A DNA stretch of 64,000 bases from Flavihumibacter petaseus NBRC 106054 (GTDB taxonomy: Bacteria > Bacteroidota > Bacteroidia > Chitinophagales > Chitinophagaceae), in the NCBI RefSeq assembly GCF_000974785.1, contig NZ_BBWV01000004.1, positions 1-64,000 of the forward strand, in the 5' to 3' direction. Of the stretch, positions 18,308 through 27,416 are shown piece by piece; position 1 is the first letter of the stretch; each line of letters starts with the position of its first letter. The notes under the pieces are model-generated. The model ran no database searches. It saw nothing but the letters and a program-made list of their open reading frames with translations, and was not told the DNA's origin. The translations under genes were made by a program, and so were the position numbers.

Positions 18308-20713
18308 ATGAAGCGACTTTTTCTATTGTTAATATCCCTCTGTTCCCTGCAGCTTTACGCCCGGGCGCAAGACCGCGACCTGCCGCCGCAGCTGGACCAG
18401 TACATATCCCAGGTGCTGAAAACTTTTGAAGTACCCGGCATGAGTATTGGCATCGTAAAGAATGGCAGGGTACTGCTGGCAAAAGGGTACGGCGTTAAGA
18501 CGATGGGCAGCAATGACCCGGTTTCACCACGTACCCTTTTTTGCATTGCCTCCAATACCAAAGCATTTACTGCTACAGCCCTGGCCATACTGGCAGAAGA
18601 AGGTAAACTGCGCTGGGAGGATCCCGTGATCGATCACCTTCCCTGGTTCAGGATGTCGGACCCTGCATTAACCGCACAACTCACCGTCAGGGACTTGCTG
18701 GTGCACCATAGCGGGATTCCCGCCTATGGCGGTGATGTACTGATCTTTCCACCCTCTTCCTATTCCCGCAGGGCAATCGTGGAAAAGGTCAAAATGCTCC
18801 CGGTTAAATATCCGTTCCGTACAATATATGCCTATGATAACATTCTTTACCTGGCAGCAGGCGAACTCATCAGTACAGTATCCGGCATGCCCTGGGAAGA
18901 TTTTATCAGGGTCCGCATCCTCGAAAAAGCCGGTATGAACAACACCGTTTCCAAATTTTCCCTGATCAGCAGGCAACCGGATGTATCCGGCGCCCACACA
19001 CGTATTCATGGAGTCGTCACGCCCATCAATACTGTTTTCGACCAGGCGGTGGGCGATGCCGGCAACCCGGCCGGGGGTATCGCTTCCAGCGCACAGGATA
19101 TGTGTCAGTGGCTTATTACCCAACTGGACTCCGGCAGAACACCATCCAGGGAAAGAATACTTAGTCCCGATGCAACTGCCGAATTATGGAAAATGGTCAG
19201 ACCAATGCCCATTACCCGCCAACCTGTAGCATTAAAGGCTGCACAACAGGATTTTTATGGCTATTGTCTCGGGTTTCGCACCTACAACTACGGCGCCCAC
19301 CGCATCATCGGCCACGGTGGAAAACTCGACGGGTTTGTTTCCCAGATCGCCATGGTTCCAGCCGAAGGACTCGGAATCGTGGTCTTAACCAACCAGGAAT
19401 CAACAGGCGCTTATTGGTCAGTGATCTATCACCTGCTCGACTACTTCCTGAAAAATCCGAAACACGACTGGATCAATGGTTATAAAACACAGCAGGACAG
19501 CAGCCTGGCAAGGATCAAAAGAAGAACTACCTCACCCACTCCTTCAGCAGGGCAGAACCCCTCTCCTGCCTCCGATAAGATTTACGGCACATACACAGAT
19601 CCATTGTACGGATCACTGACCATATCACAAACGCCCGGTGGCGCGGCGCTGCAGTTTGACGAAACACCGGTATTATCAGCCAGGCTTTCCTATTACAATT
19701 CCAACAGTTACCTGGCTACATTTACCAACCCATCCCTGAAAGCCGATTGCTTTGTCAACTTCTCGTTGCATCCGGACGGTTCCGTTTCCCAACTGACATT
19801 GCAGCTCTACGATCCGGATACCGACCTGAATTTTGACAACCTTGTATTCAAACCTGTAACAAAAATGCCATCCCTCACCGATACGGCCGGTATGCGCAAA
19901 TCCATCAATGCCGTGCTCGCCACGCACCCGGAAGCGACCTATGGTATTGCGTTCAAAGACATAGGCAGCGGACAAACCTTCTATCACAATGAAAAGAGCA
20001 GTTTCCACGCCGCCAGCACCATGAAGACGCCCGTGCTGATCGAAACCTACAGGCAGGCTAAAGCCGGTAAATTCTCCCTCACGGATTCCATACTGGTCAA
20101 AAATACTTTCGCCAGCATCGTTGACGGCAGCCCATACTCCCTGGACGCTTCAGACGACAGTGAGTTTGAACTCTACCAGGCGATCGGAAAGCGGTTGCCC
20201 ATCAACGATATCCTGTACCGGATGATCACCCGCAGCAGCAATCTCGCCACGAACATGATGATCGAACTTGTCGGTGCAGAAAATGTGATGGCAACCATGC
20301 GCAGCATCGGTGCCAATGACATCCGGGTATTGCGTGGCGTGGAAGATGACAAGGCTTTCGAAAAGGGACTTAACAATACCACCACAGCTTACGACCTGAT
20401 GCTCATTATGGAACATATTGCGCGTGGCACAGCCATCGACCGGCAGGCTTCACAGGCCATGATCAGCATCCTGACTGACCAGTATTTCCGTGACATCATC
20501 CCGGCCAGGTTGCCGAAAGAAGTTAAAGTTGCCAGCAAAACAGGCTCTATCAATGGTATCTGCCACGACTCGGGCATCGTCTTTCTGCCGGATGGCCGTC
20601 GATATGTATTGATCCTGCTTTCCAAAGGGATCGCTGATCTCAATACGGCGAAGAGCGTGCTAGCGCAGGTTTCAGAAATTATCTACAAACATTATAATCC
20701 CTCACAACAATAA
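18308..20713 (+). CDS. secreted fusion of a class C and a class A beta-lactamase-fold serine hydrolase
   Basis: An 801-residue exported protein (signal peptide ending YARAQ) with two serine-hydrolase domains of different families. The first (about residues 25-390) is class C-like: SNTK (82-85), a YDN in YAYDNILYLAAGE, and HGG in IGHGGKLDGF. A linker and a beta-domain follow (about 420-520). The second (about 525-795) is class A-like: STMK (570-573), SSN in TRSSNLATNMM, and KTG (744-746). Both active sites look intact. Related enzymes are beta-lactamases, D-aminopeptidases or DD-peptidases. I see no clear class A deacylation glutamate, which argues against a classical class A beta-lactamase. 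The ATG at 18308 is preferred over a TTG one codon earlier. Confidence 0.88.
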   Translation: MKRLFLLLISLCSLQLYARAQDRDLPPQLDQYISQVLKTFEVPGMSIGIVKNGRVLLAKGYGVKTMGSNDPVSPRTLFCIASNTKAFTATALAILAEEGKLRWEDPVIDHLPWFRMSDPALTAQLTVRDLLVHHSGIPAYGGDVLIFPPSSYSRRAIVEKVKMLPVKYPFRTIYAYDNILYLAAGELISTVSGMPWEDFIRVRILEKAGMNNTVSKFSLISRQPDVSGAHTRIHGVVTPINTVFDQAVGDAGNPAGGIASSAQDMCQWLITQLDSGRTPSRERILSPDATAELWKMVRPMPITRQPVALKAAQQDFYGYCLGFRTYNYGAHRIIGHGGKLDGFVSQIAMVPAEGLGIVVLTNQESTGAYWSVIYHLLDYFLKNPKHDWINGYKTQQDSSLARIKRRTTSPTPSAGQNPSPASDKIYGTYTDPLYGSLTISQTPGGAALQFDETPVLSARLSYYNSNSYLATFTNPSLKADCFVNFSLHPDGSVSQLTLQLYDPDTDLNFDNLVFKPVTKMPSLTDTAGMRKSINAVLATHPEATYGIAFKDIGSGQTFYHNEKSSFHAASTMKTPVLIETYRQAKAGKFSLTDSILVKNTFASIVDGSPYSLDASDDSEFELYQAIGKRLPINDILYRMITRSSNLATNMMIELVGAENVMATMRSIGANDIRVLRGVEDDKAFEKGLNNTTTAYDLMLIMEHIARGTAIDRQASQAMISILTDQYFRDIIPARLPKEVKVASKTGSINGICHDSGIVFLPDGRRYVLILLSKGIADLNTAKSVLAQVSEIIYKHYNPSQQ

Positions 20714-20715
20714 CG

Positions 20716-21897
20716 ATGAATCTTTCAGCATTGCAACCAGGCACCCAGGCAATCTGGGCAGGCGAATCTGACCAACACCCCAACGGTGCCGTTACCACGC
20801 CAATCGTCAACAGCGTCGCTTACGCCTACAATGATCTCGACCACTGGCATGATGTTGCCTTAGGCCGCAAGGATGGCTTCATTTACAGCCGCAATACCAA
20901 TCCTACCGTTGCCGCACTCGAAGAAAAGATCCGCGTAATGGAAGGCGCTGCAGCCGCAACTTCATTTGCCACAGGCATGGGAGCGATCAGTAACACATTG
21001 TTCGCGTTAACGGGGCCCGGAAAAAAGATCGTATCGATAAAAGACACTTATGGCGGTACAAGCCGCCTCTTCCTGGACTTCCTTCCTGCATGGCAGGTTG
21101 CCGTTACCTTGTGCGACACCGAAGATCATGATGCCATAGAAGCTGCCATTTCCAAAGGCTGTGACCTTGTTTACCTCGAAACGCCCACCAATCCGACACT
21201 AAAGATCCTCGACCTGAAAAGACTTTCAGCCACTGCGCATCGCGTCGGAGCGATCGTGGTGGTAGACAACACCTTCGCTACCCCGATCAATCAGCTCCCG
21301 CTTACCTGTGGTGCAGACCTCGTACTGCACAGCGCCACCAAATTCCTGTGCGGCCATTCAGACGCCATGGGTGGACTGCTGTGCGGTAATGCAGAACTGG
21401 TGAATAAAGTTTTCCGTTTTCGTGAGATCAACGGTGCAAGCCTGCAGGCCGACCCCGCCTACCTGATCGCCAGGGGTATGAAGACCCTGGAGCTGCGGAT
21501 TGAAAGACAGAACGCTTCAGCCATGAAGATTGCCTCCTTCCTTCAGCAGCATCCAAAAGTAAAATCGGTCTTCTATCCGGGCCTGCCCGGTCACAAGGGC
21601 CACGATATTGCCCGCAGCCAGATGAAAGGATTTGGCGGCATCCTCAGCTTTGCCCTGGATGGCGATTATGACTTCGTCAAAAAATTCCTGCCCTCTCTCC
21701 AACTGGTCCACCTTGCAGCCAGCCTGGGTTCTGTCAGTACCCTCGCTGGTCCGCCCCGCACCACCAGCCATGTGGAATTGACAGAAGAACAACGTAGATT
21801 GTTGGGGATACCCGAGAGCCTGATCCGGTATTCCGTCGGAATTGAAAATGTGGATGACCTGCTGGAAGATCTTTCCGGGGCATTATCCAGGCTGTAA
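20716..21897 (+). CDS. PLP-dependent cystathionine gamma-synthase/lyase family enzyme
   Basis: A 393-residue cytoplasmic enzyme of the Cys/Met metabolism PLP family. The PLP lysine lies in LHSATKFLCGHSDAMGG. SRNTNPTVAALEEKIRVMEG and ETPTNPTLKILD are other family landmarks, and the C-terminus SLIRYSVGIENVDDLLEDL is typical. It could be a cystathionine gamma-synthase, a cystathionine gamma-lyase or a methionine gamma-lyase. Sequence reading alone does not decide. A second family member (metZ, 29812) sits beside metX and is the better candidate for methionine synthesis. Only 2 bases separate it from the hydrolase gene upstream, and 10 bases from the racemase fusion downstream, so it belongs to this operon. 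Confidence 0.88.
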   Translation: MNLSALQPGTQAIWAGESDQHPNGAVTTPIVNSVAYAYNDLDHWHDVALGRKDGFIYSRNTNPTVAALEEKIRVMEGAAAATSFATGMGAISNTLFALTGPGKKIVSIKDTYGGTSRLFLDFLPAWQVAVTLCDTEDHDAIEAAISKGCDLVYLETPTNPTLKILDLKRLSATAHRVGAIVVVDNTFATPINQLPLTCGADLVLHSATKFLCGHSDAMGGLLCGNAELVNKVFRFREINGASLQADPAYLIARGMKTLELRIERQNASAMKIASFLQQHPKVKSVFYPGLPGHKGHDIARSQMKGFGGILSFALDGDYDFVKKFLPSLQLVHLAASLGSVSTLAGPPRTTSHVELTEEQRRLLGIPESLIRYSVGIENVDDLLEDLSGALSRL

Positions 21898-21907
21898 ACT
21901 GACACCC

Positions 21908-24817
21908 ATGCTTCTGATTAAACGCACCATACTGTCCGCACTCTGCCTGTACGCCCCCGGCGCATTTGCGCAGACATCCATCAACACCCTGTCGCCGCTG
22001 GAAAACGCGATACAACATGAGCGCAAAAACTTCTTCTTTGTTGACGCCAAAGATTACGCTGTAAAAGATCCGAAACTGCCGATCGGGATTTTCGACTCCG
22101 GCACAGGCGGACTGGCTACCCTGAACGCACTCCTCACTGCCGATCAATACAACAACAGCACCGGTATGCCCGGAAGTGACGGCGTGCCGGATTTCAGTAA
22201 AGAAGAATTCATTTTTCTTGCCGACCAGGCGAACATGCCATATGGTAACTATTCCAGCGAAAAAAAATCGGATCTCCTGGTTGAACACGTACTGAAAGAC
22301 GTTCAGTTCCTCCTGTCCGACAAATATTATGCTGATGCCGCGCAACACCAGTTCAACAAAGACAAGCGTCATATAAAGACTGTTGTGGTGGCCTGCAATA
22401 CGGCAACTGCCTATGGCATTGACTATATCCGTTCCTTTCTCGATCGGTCTGGTATCAGGCTGAAAGTAATCGGCGTGATAGACGCCGGTGCCAAAGGGGT
22501 GCTGGATAGCATCCGGAAGGATGAAGCCGCTTCAGTAGCCGTTTTTGCAACAGTGGGTACGGTCGCTTCCGGCGGATACGAAAAAGCGATCCTCGCCATG
22601 AAGGAAAAGACAAACCATACCGGTCAGCTCATCGTATTCAACCAGGGCGGATACGGACTTGCTGAAGCGGTGGATGAAGAGCCGGATTTCGTCAACAGGA
22701 AAGCCGTTCAGCCAGCTGCTAATTATCGGGGCCCGTCACTTGAAAACGCAACCTATCGCATCGACAAAACACTGCTGGATATCTACAATTTCAATTTCGA
22801 CCGCAACAAAATGTTGTGCGACAGCAGGAATACTGACGACTGCCAGGTATTGCAACTGAATGCTACCGAGAATTATGTGCGTTATCACCTGGTCTCTCTC
22901 CTGGAAAAAATGCGCAAGAGTGCCGGGGCGCCACCCTTAAAGGCAATTATCCTGGGTTGCACGCATTACCCCTATCTCGTCAATGAGATTCAACAAACGC
23001 TCAAAGACCTTTACAACTATCAGAAAAACGGCCAGTATATTTACCGTCCCCTGATGGCTGCAGACATCCGCCTCGTCGATCCTTCCGTGAATGTTGCCCG
23101 TGAATTGTATGGCTACCTGGCATCTGAAAAACTGATGAACCCATCCGGGAATCCGCTGCAATCAAGATTCTTTATCACGGTTCCAAATACCGACAACAAG
23201 GCGGTGATCACCGACAGCCTGGGTAGATTCACCTATGCCTACAAATACGGTCGCAGCGCCGGAAATGTGCAGGAATATGTGAAAGTGGTTCCTTTCTCGC
23301 GAAGCAATATCCCCGCAGAAACCTTTCAGCGATTTGCCTCGATGATCCCGGCAGCGAACCAGCTGATCAATTATGACCTGCAACGCAAAACGATTGATAC
23401 GGCAATCCGCATCGCAGACAGTATGTACCGCGCCTTCGCACAAAGGGAGCATGCTCCTTCAGTTGTTTTTGGCATTGTAAAAGACGGCAGGCTGATCCAC
23501 TTTGGCGGAGAAGGATTCAGCAACCTGGAAACACGTAGAAAAGCCGACTCGTCTGTTGCTTACCACATCGCCTCCATGAGCAAAAGCTTTATCAGTGTTG
23601 CCATATTGCAATTAAGGGATGAAGGCAAACTGCAACTGGATGATCCGGTGAGTCGCTACATTCCTGAAATAAAAGGCCAGCAGTTCAGCAAGGATGCCCC
23701 TGAATTAACCATCCGGCACCTGTTGACCCATGCTGCAGGATTCCCGGAAGACAATCCCTGGGGAGACCGCCAGCTGGGCATAACAGACAGCGCCATGCTG
23801 GCCATGTTCGCGCGGGGTATCTCCTTTTCTACTGCAGCAGGAACGCAGTATGAATACAGCAATATGGGATTTGCCATGCTCGGGTATATCGTAAGCCGCG
23901 TTTCAGGCAAGACCTATGAGGCCTACACACAGGAAAAGATCTTCAGACCGCTCGGCATGAACCATACATATTGGGAATACGATGATGTGCCTGCAGACCG
24001 CCTCGCCATCGGCTATCGCACGGTGAAAGACAAATGGGTAAAACAACCCATGCTGCACAGCGGTGCATACGGTGCCATGGGCGGACTCATTACTACGCTC
24101 GACGATTTTGTAAAATACCTGAACTTTCAGCTGGCAGCATGGCCGGCAAGGGATGATGCCGATTTCGGACCACTCAAAAGAAGTTCCCTTCGTGAAATGC
24201 AGCATGCCGCCAATATCAACACCCTGAATGCTTCCGCCGTGGCAGACGGAAGGTCATGCCCTGTAGTTTCCGCCTATGCCTATGGGCTGCGCTGGAGCAA
24301 AGACTGCAAAGGCAGGATCATGATCGGCCACAGTGGCGGCCTCCCCGGGTTCGGATCGAATTGGGTCATCCTGCCGGATTATGGCCTGGGACTGATCTGT
24401 TTCAGCAATCATACCTATGCCTCAGCCAGCGCGATCAACCAGCAGGTAGCCGACAAACTCCTCACCATTACAGGTTGGAAACCCCGTGCAATTCCGGCTT
24501 CTGCCATATTGCAGCAGCGGCGGCAGGAATTGATCTCCCTGCTGCCCGCCTGGGATACAACGGGAAAAGCATCAGCCTTTGCGGAAAATTTCTTCCTGGA
24601 TTATTTTGTAAGTGAGTTGAAAAGCGAAACAGCTGATCTGTTTGCAAAAGCAGGCAGGATCATCCGTTATGGTGAAATGGAACCAGAGAATAACCTGCGG
24701 GGTAAATTTCTGATCATTGGTGAAAAGGCGACGCTGGAAGTTTATTTCACCCTCACACCGGAACAGCCGGCAAAGATCCAGGAATATCACCTCCGGGAAG
24801 TGCCCGTCAGGCGCTAG
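21908..24817 (+). CDS. exported fusion of a glutamate racemase-like domain and a class C beta-lactamase-fold domain
   Basis: A 969-residue protein with a signal peptide (MLLIKRTILSALCLYAPGAF) and two enzyme domains. The first (about residues 55-440) looks like MurI: GIFDSGTGG with Asp63-Ser64, the first catalytic cysteine Cys163 in VVACNTATAYG and the second, Cys351, in ILGCTHYPYL. Both acid-base cysteines are kept. The domain is longer than the 260-280 residues of MurI, so it carries insertions. The second domain (about 520-870) is class C-like: SMSK (556-559), YSN (650-652), HSGG (808-811). ATG 21908 is the start because the signal peptide begins there. MurI is normally cytoplasmic, so an exported copy is odd. 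It overlaps the convergent kinase gene by 11 bases. Confidence 0.85.
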   Translation: MLLIKRTILSALCLYAPGAFAQTSINTLSPLENAIQHERKNFFFVDAKDYAVKDPKLPIGIFDSGTGGLATLNALLTADQYNNSTGMPGSDGVPDFSKEEFIFLADQANMPYGNYSSEKKSDLLVEHVLKDVQFLLSDKYYADAAQHQFNKDKRHIKTVVVACNTATAYGIDYIRSFLDRSGIRLKVIGVIDAGAKGVLDSIRKDEAASVAVFATVGTVASGGYEKAILAMKEKTNHTGQLIVFNQGGYGLAEAVDEEPDFVNRKAVQPAANYRGPSLENATYRIDKTLLDIYNFNFDRNKMLCDSRNTDDCQVLQLNATENYVRYHLVSLLEKMRKSAGAPPLKAIILGCTHYPYLVNEIQQTLKDLYNYQKNGQYIYRPLMAADIRLVDPSVNVARELYGYLASEKLMNPSGNPLQSRFFITVPNTDNKAVITDSLGRFTYAYKYGRSAGNVQEYVKVVPFSRSNIPAETFQRFASMIPAANQLINYDLQRKTIDTAIRIADSMYRAFAQREHAPSVVFGIVKDGRLIHFGGEGFSNLETRRKADSSVAYHIASMSKSFISVAILQLRDEGKLQLDDPVSRYIPEIKGQQFSKDAPELTIRHLLTHAAGFPEDNPWGDRQLGITDSAMLAMFARGISFSTAAGTQYEYSNMGFAMLGYIVSRVSGKTYEAYTQEKIFRPLGMNHTYWEYDDVPADRLAIGYRTVKDKWVKQPMLHSGAYGAMGGLITTLDDFVKYLNFQLAAWPARDDADFGPLKRSSLREMQHAANINTLNASAVADGRSCPVVSAYAYGLRWSKDCKGRIMIGHSGGLPGFGSNWVILPDYGLGLICFSNHTYASASAINQQVADKLLTITGWKPRAIPASAILQQRRQELISLLPAWDTTGKASAFAENFFLDYFVSELKSETADLFAKAGRIIRYGEMEPENNLRGKFLIIGEKATLEVYFTLTPEQPAKIQEYHLREVPVRR

Positions 24818-26966
24818 CCCGACGGCTTATGGAAACATACTGTATGATCTTCTGGCGAAGGTCATCCGGCCGGAAAGGCTTTGGAATAAAATCATTGAAT
24901 CCTTTGTCGATCAGGTCAGCCTGCATATGGTCATATACTGCGGCAGTAAAGGCGATGATCGGGATATCAGATCCGCGTTTGCGGATCTGGGCCACTACAC
25001 CGGCACCGTCCAGTTCAGGCATTTCAAGGTCTACCAGAAGGAGGTCAAATCGCTGGCTGCTATAATGTTGAATAGCTTCCAGTCCATTGACTGCTTCTGT
25101 AATATCGGCGTTCCATTTGCTCAGGAACCGCTTCACGATCATCATGTTCACCGGGTTGTCTTCCGCCACGAGAATCCTGATGCCGGAAAGATCTTCGAAT
25201 TTTTCCGCAGGGGCCTCAATATAACTGTAACGGGTAGCCTCAATGGACAAAGTGAGTGTAAAGAAAAAAGTTGATCCCTGTCCGGGTGCACTTTCCACTT
25301 TCAGTTCTCCTCCCATCTTCTGCACGATATACTGGCTGATCGCCAATCCCAGGCCACTTCCGCCATACTTGCGCGTGGTCTCTGCATCTGTCTGATAAAA
25401 CTTGTCGAATATGCGATGCTGCTTCTCCGGAGCAATACCGATACCCGAGTCCTTCACCGAAAACCGCAGGGTGATATTCGTGCTGCGTTTCATCAAAGCT
25501 TTCACTTCCACGAGGATCAGGCCTTCTGAAGTAAACTTGATGGCGTTAGACAACAAATTGTTCATCACCTGGTGCAACCGCATTTCATCCCCCATCACAA
25601 TCAGTCCCTTCACCGCATCGAAATTGGTTTGCAGGGAAAGCTTTTTAGTATTGATAGGACTCTTGAACAGCCCGGTCACTTTATGCAACAGGTCGGAAAG
25701 GTTAAATGGAGCATTGTTCAGTTCCATTTTATCTGCTTCCAGCTTGCTGTAATCCAGGATATCATTCACCAGCTCCAGCATGTGTTCTGAGCTGTGTTTG
25801 AGCACATCGAGCATCTGGTTCTGACTGTCGAGATGTTGTTCCTGGTGCAGGATATTGGTGCTGCCGATGATGGCATTCAGCGGTGTGCGCAACTCATGAC
25901 TCATATTGCTCAGGAAGCGGGATTTCACCTTCGCTGCGCGTTCTGCGCGCTCTTTCGCTTTCAGTGTTTCCACTTCTGCGATACGCACTTCGGTGATGTC
26001 AAGGATACTGATCTTGGCATAACGCTGCCGCTGGTGTTCAAATACCACAAAATTCGCATAGGCATAGATGGGTGCTCCCTCAGATGTACTGAACTCCATA
26101 TTCCCGAACCAGGGTGAATGGGTCTTGTAGGATTCCGGGCTGAAAGCACTCAGCCTCGTGGCTGCTTCTTCTCCCAACAATGATTCGATCCTGCTCTGCA
26201 GCACGGTTTCCTTCCTGGGAAACCGGAAAAGTTCCAGTGCACGACTGTTGCAGTTAGCAACCATCAGGGATTCAAGGTCGATGATGAAAATGGCGTCAAG
26301 TGAAGTATTGAATATGGTGTCCCCCAGGGTTTTTTCACCCATAAGGTCAAGTTCTTTTTTATTGAGGGTCTTGAGGATAGAATAGGCAACGAGCCCGGTA
26401 ATACACAGCGAGATGGCAAGGTTGATCCGGAAATTATAGATATAATGGATCTCGCCCTGGAAGGAATTGGTGGTAGAATAAGGTGCAATGATAAAGGTGA
26501 CCCCGAAACAGATCAGCGTGGCGATCTCCGAAATAATCAGGTTTTTGGTGATTTTCGTGTCGATCAGGAAGATCATGGCAAAGATCACCGGGAAGAAATA
26601 CATATATACCCCTGAGCGCAGCCCGACAAAGTAGCTGACCATCATGACACCGGCGTTGAAACTTATGATAACCAGCCATTTAGCGATTACCTCCCGGTTA
26701 TACAGGCGTAGAAAATGGGCAGTCAGCAATGCAAAACAAGCCATCAGGCAGGCAAAGGCAGCACCATATTCCTTCATGACCGTGCAAAGGATCATATTTA
26801 GACCTGCCACCAGGATCCCTATTTCCGTGAGGGATTTCAGGGGGGAATGCGGGGCGTTTACCTGTTTCAGGTAGTAGTCCTCGGCCAGCTTTTCCCAATA
26901 TCCGGCGATGATGGATAATATGTTGGTCCCTTTTTTCGTTTTCATTACAGGCGCTGCCGTTTGCAT
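24807..26966 (-). CDS. membrane hybrid sensor histidine kinase/response regulator
   Basis: About 719 residues. The N-terminus has roughly six membrane helices (residues 35-205) without a large periplasmic loop, then a PAS-like segment (about 225-330), HisKA with SHELRTPLN (phospho-acceptor His357), HATPase_c with NNLLSNAIKF and GGSGLGLAIS, and a receiver domain (about 590-710) with phospho-acceptor Asp646 in LLLVDLEMP. It has no output domain, so phosphate must leave through an Hpt protein. One is encoded divergently, 45 bases away (27012). The ATG at 26966 is preferred, with 26945 the alternative. Longer starts would run into the Hpt gene. Confidence 0.93.
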   Translation of the reverse strand: MQTAAPVMKTKKGTNILSIIAGYWEKLAEDYYLKQVNAPHSPLKSLTEIGILVAGLNMILCTVMKEYGAAFACLMACFALLTAHFLRLYNREVIAKWLVIISFNAGVMMVSYFVGLRSGVYMYFFPVIFAMIFLIDTKITKNLIISEIATLICFGVTFIIAPYSTTNSFQGEIHYIYNFRINLAISLCITGLVAYSILKTLNKKELDLMGEKTLGDTIFNTSLDAIFIIDLESLMVANCNSRALELFRFPRKETVLQSRIESLLGEEAATRLSAFSPESYKTHSPWFGNMEFSTSEGAPIYAYANFVVFEHQRQRYAKISILDITEVRIAEVETLKAKERAERAAKVKSRFLSNMSHELRTPLNAIIGSTNILHQEQHLDSQNQMLDVLKHSSEHMLELVNDILDYSKLEADKMELNNAPFNLSDLLHKVTGLFKSPINTKKLSLQTNFDAVKGLIVMGDEMRLHQVMNNLLSNAIKFTSEGLILVEVKALMKRSTNITLRFSVKDSGIGIAPEKQHRIFDKFYQTDAETTRKYGGSGLGLAISQYIVQKMGGELKVESAPGQGSTFFFTLTLSIEATRYSYIEAPAEKFEDLSGIRILVAEDNPVNMMIVKRFLSKWNADITEAVNGLEAIQHYSSQRFDLLLVDLEMPELDGAGVVAQIRKRGSDIPIIAFTAAVYDHMQADLIDKGFNDFIPKPFRPDDLRQKIIQYVSISRRASA

Positions 26967-27011
26967 AGCGGCAATGACTAAACGAATCCAGGAAAACAAA
27001 AATTGTATCCT

Positions 27012-27416
27012 ATGCAAGCCACTTCTACCAGGGCATTTCAGCTCAATACGGCATTCGATGTGAGCTTTCTTATGGAGATGCACGACAGTGACCTGTCGGC
27101 GATTTCTGCCATTTTGGTTACCTCCTCGCAACAGATCGCGGAAGAGCTGGATCGCTATATGATCCTGGCCCAGAAAGGCGACTGCAGTGAACTGAAACGC
27201 CGGGTGCACCTGGTGAAACCGTTGTGGGGATATTGCGGGTTACCGCAGATGCAGATGAAATATCAGCTGCTGGAACACTTTCTGGAAGAAAATCCGCCCC
27301 TGGAAAAAATGCTCTACCGCCTTCAGCAGGAACACGACCAGATCCAGGAAGGCATCAACCTGATCAACCAGGAAGCACTTCGCATCCATGAATACTTAAA
27401 ACAACCTGCGTCATGA
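27012..27416 (+). CDS. Hpt-type phosphotransfer protein
   Basis: A 134-residue, all-helical, cytoplasmic protein. CSELKRRVHLVKPLWGYCG resembles the Hpt active-site helix (usual form HxLKGxxxxxG) with the phosphorylatable histidine at residue 66. The Gly after Lys is replaced by Pro, so the match is imperfect. The genetic setting supports the call: it lies between a hybrid kinase (divergent) and a LytTR regulator (overlapping by 4 bases, ATGA). It should carry phosphate from the receiver of the kinase to the LytTR protein. ATG 27012 is preferred over TTG 27003. Confidence 0.75.
   Translation: MQATSTRAFQLNTAFDVSFLMEMHDSDLSAISAILVTSSQQIAEELDRYMILAQKGDCSELKRRVHLVKPLWGYCGLPQMQMKYQLLEHFLEENPPLEKMLYRLQQEHDQIQEGINLINQEALRIHEYLKQPAS

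Noticed and set aside
18308-20713. Antibiotic-resistance beta-lactamase
   Set aside because: The domain order, the lack of a clear class A deacylation glutamate and the operon context do not support a dedicated resistance enzyme.
21842-21907. Earlier start of the racemase fusion
   Set aside because: It lies in the 3' end of the PLP-enzyme gene. The signal peptide begins at 21908.
24807-27209. Longer version of the hybrid kinase with about 81 more residues
   Set aside because: The extension runs over the start of the divergent Hpt gene and reads His/Arg/Gln-rich, unlike the kinase.
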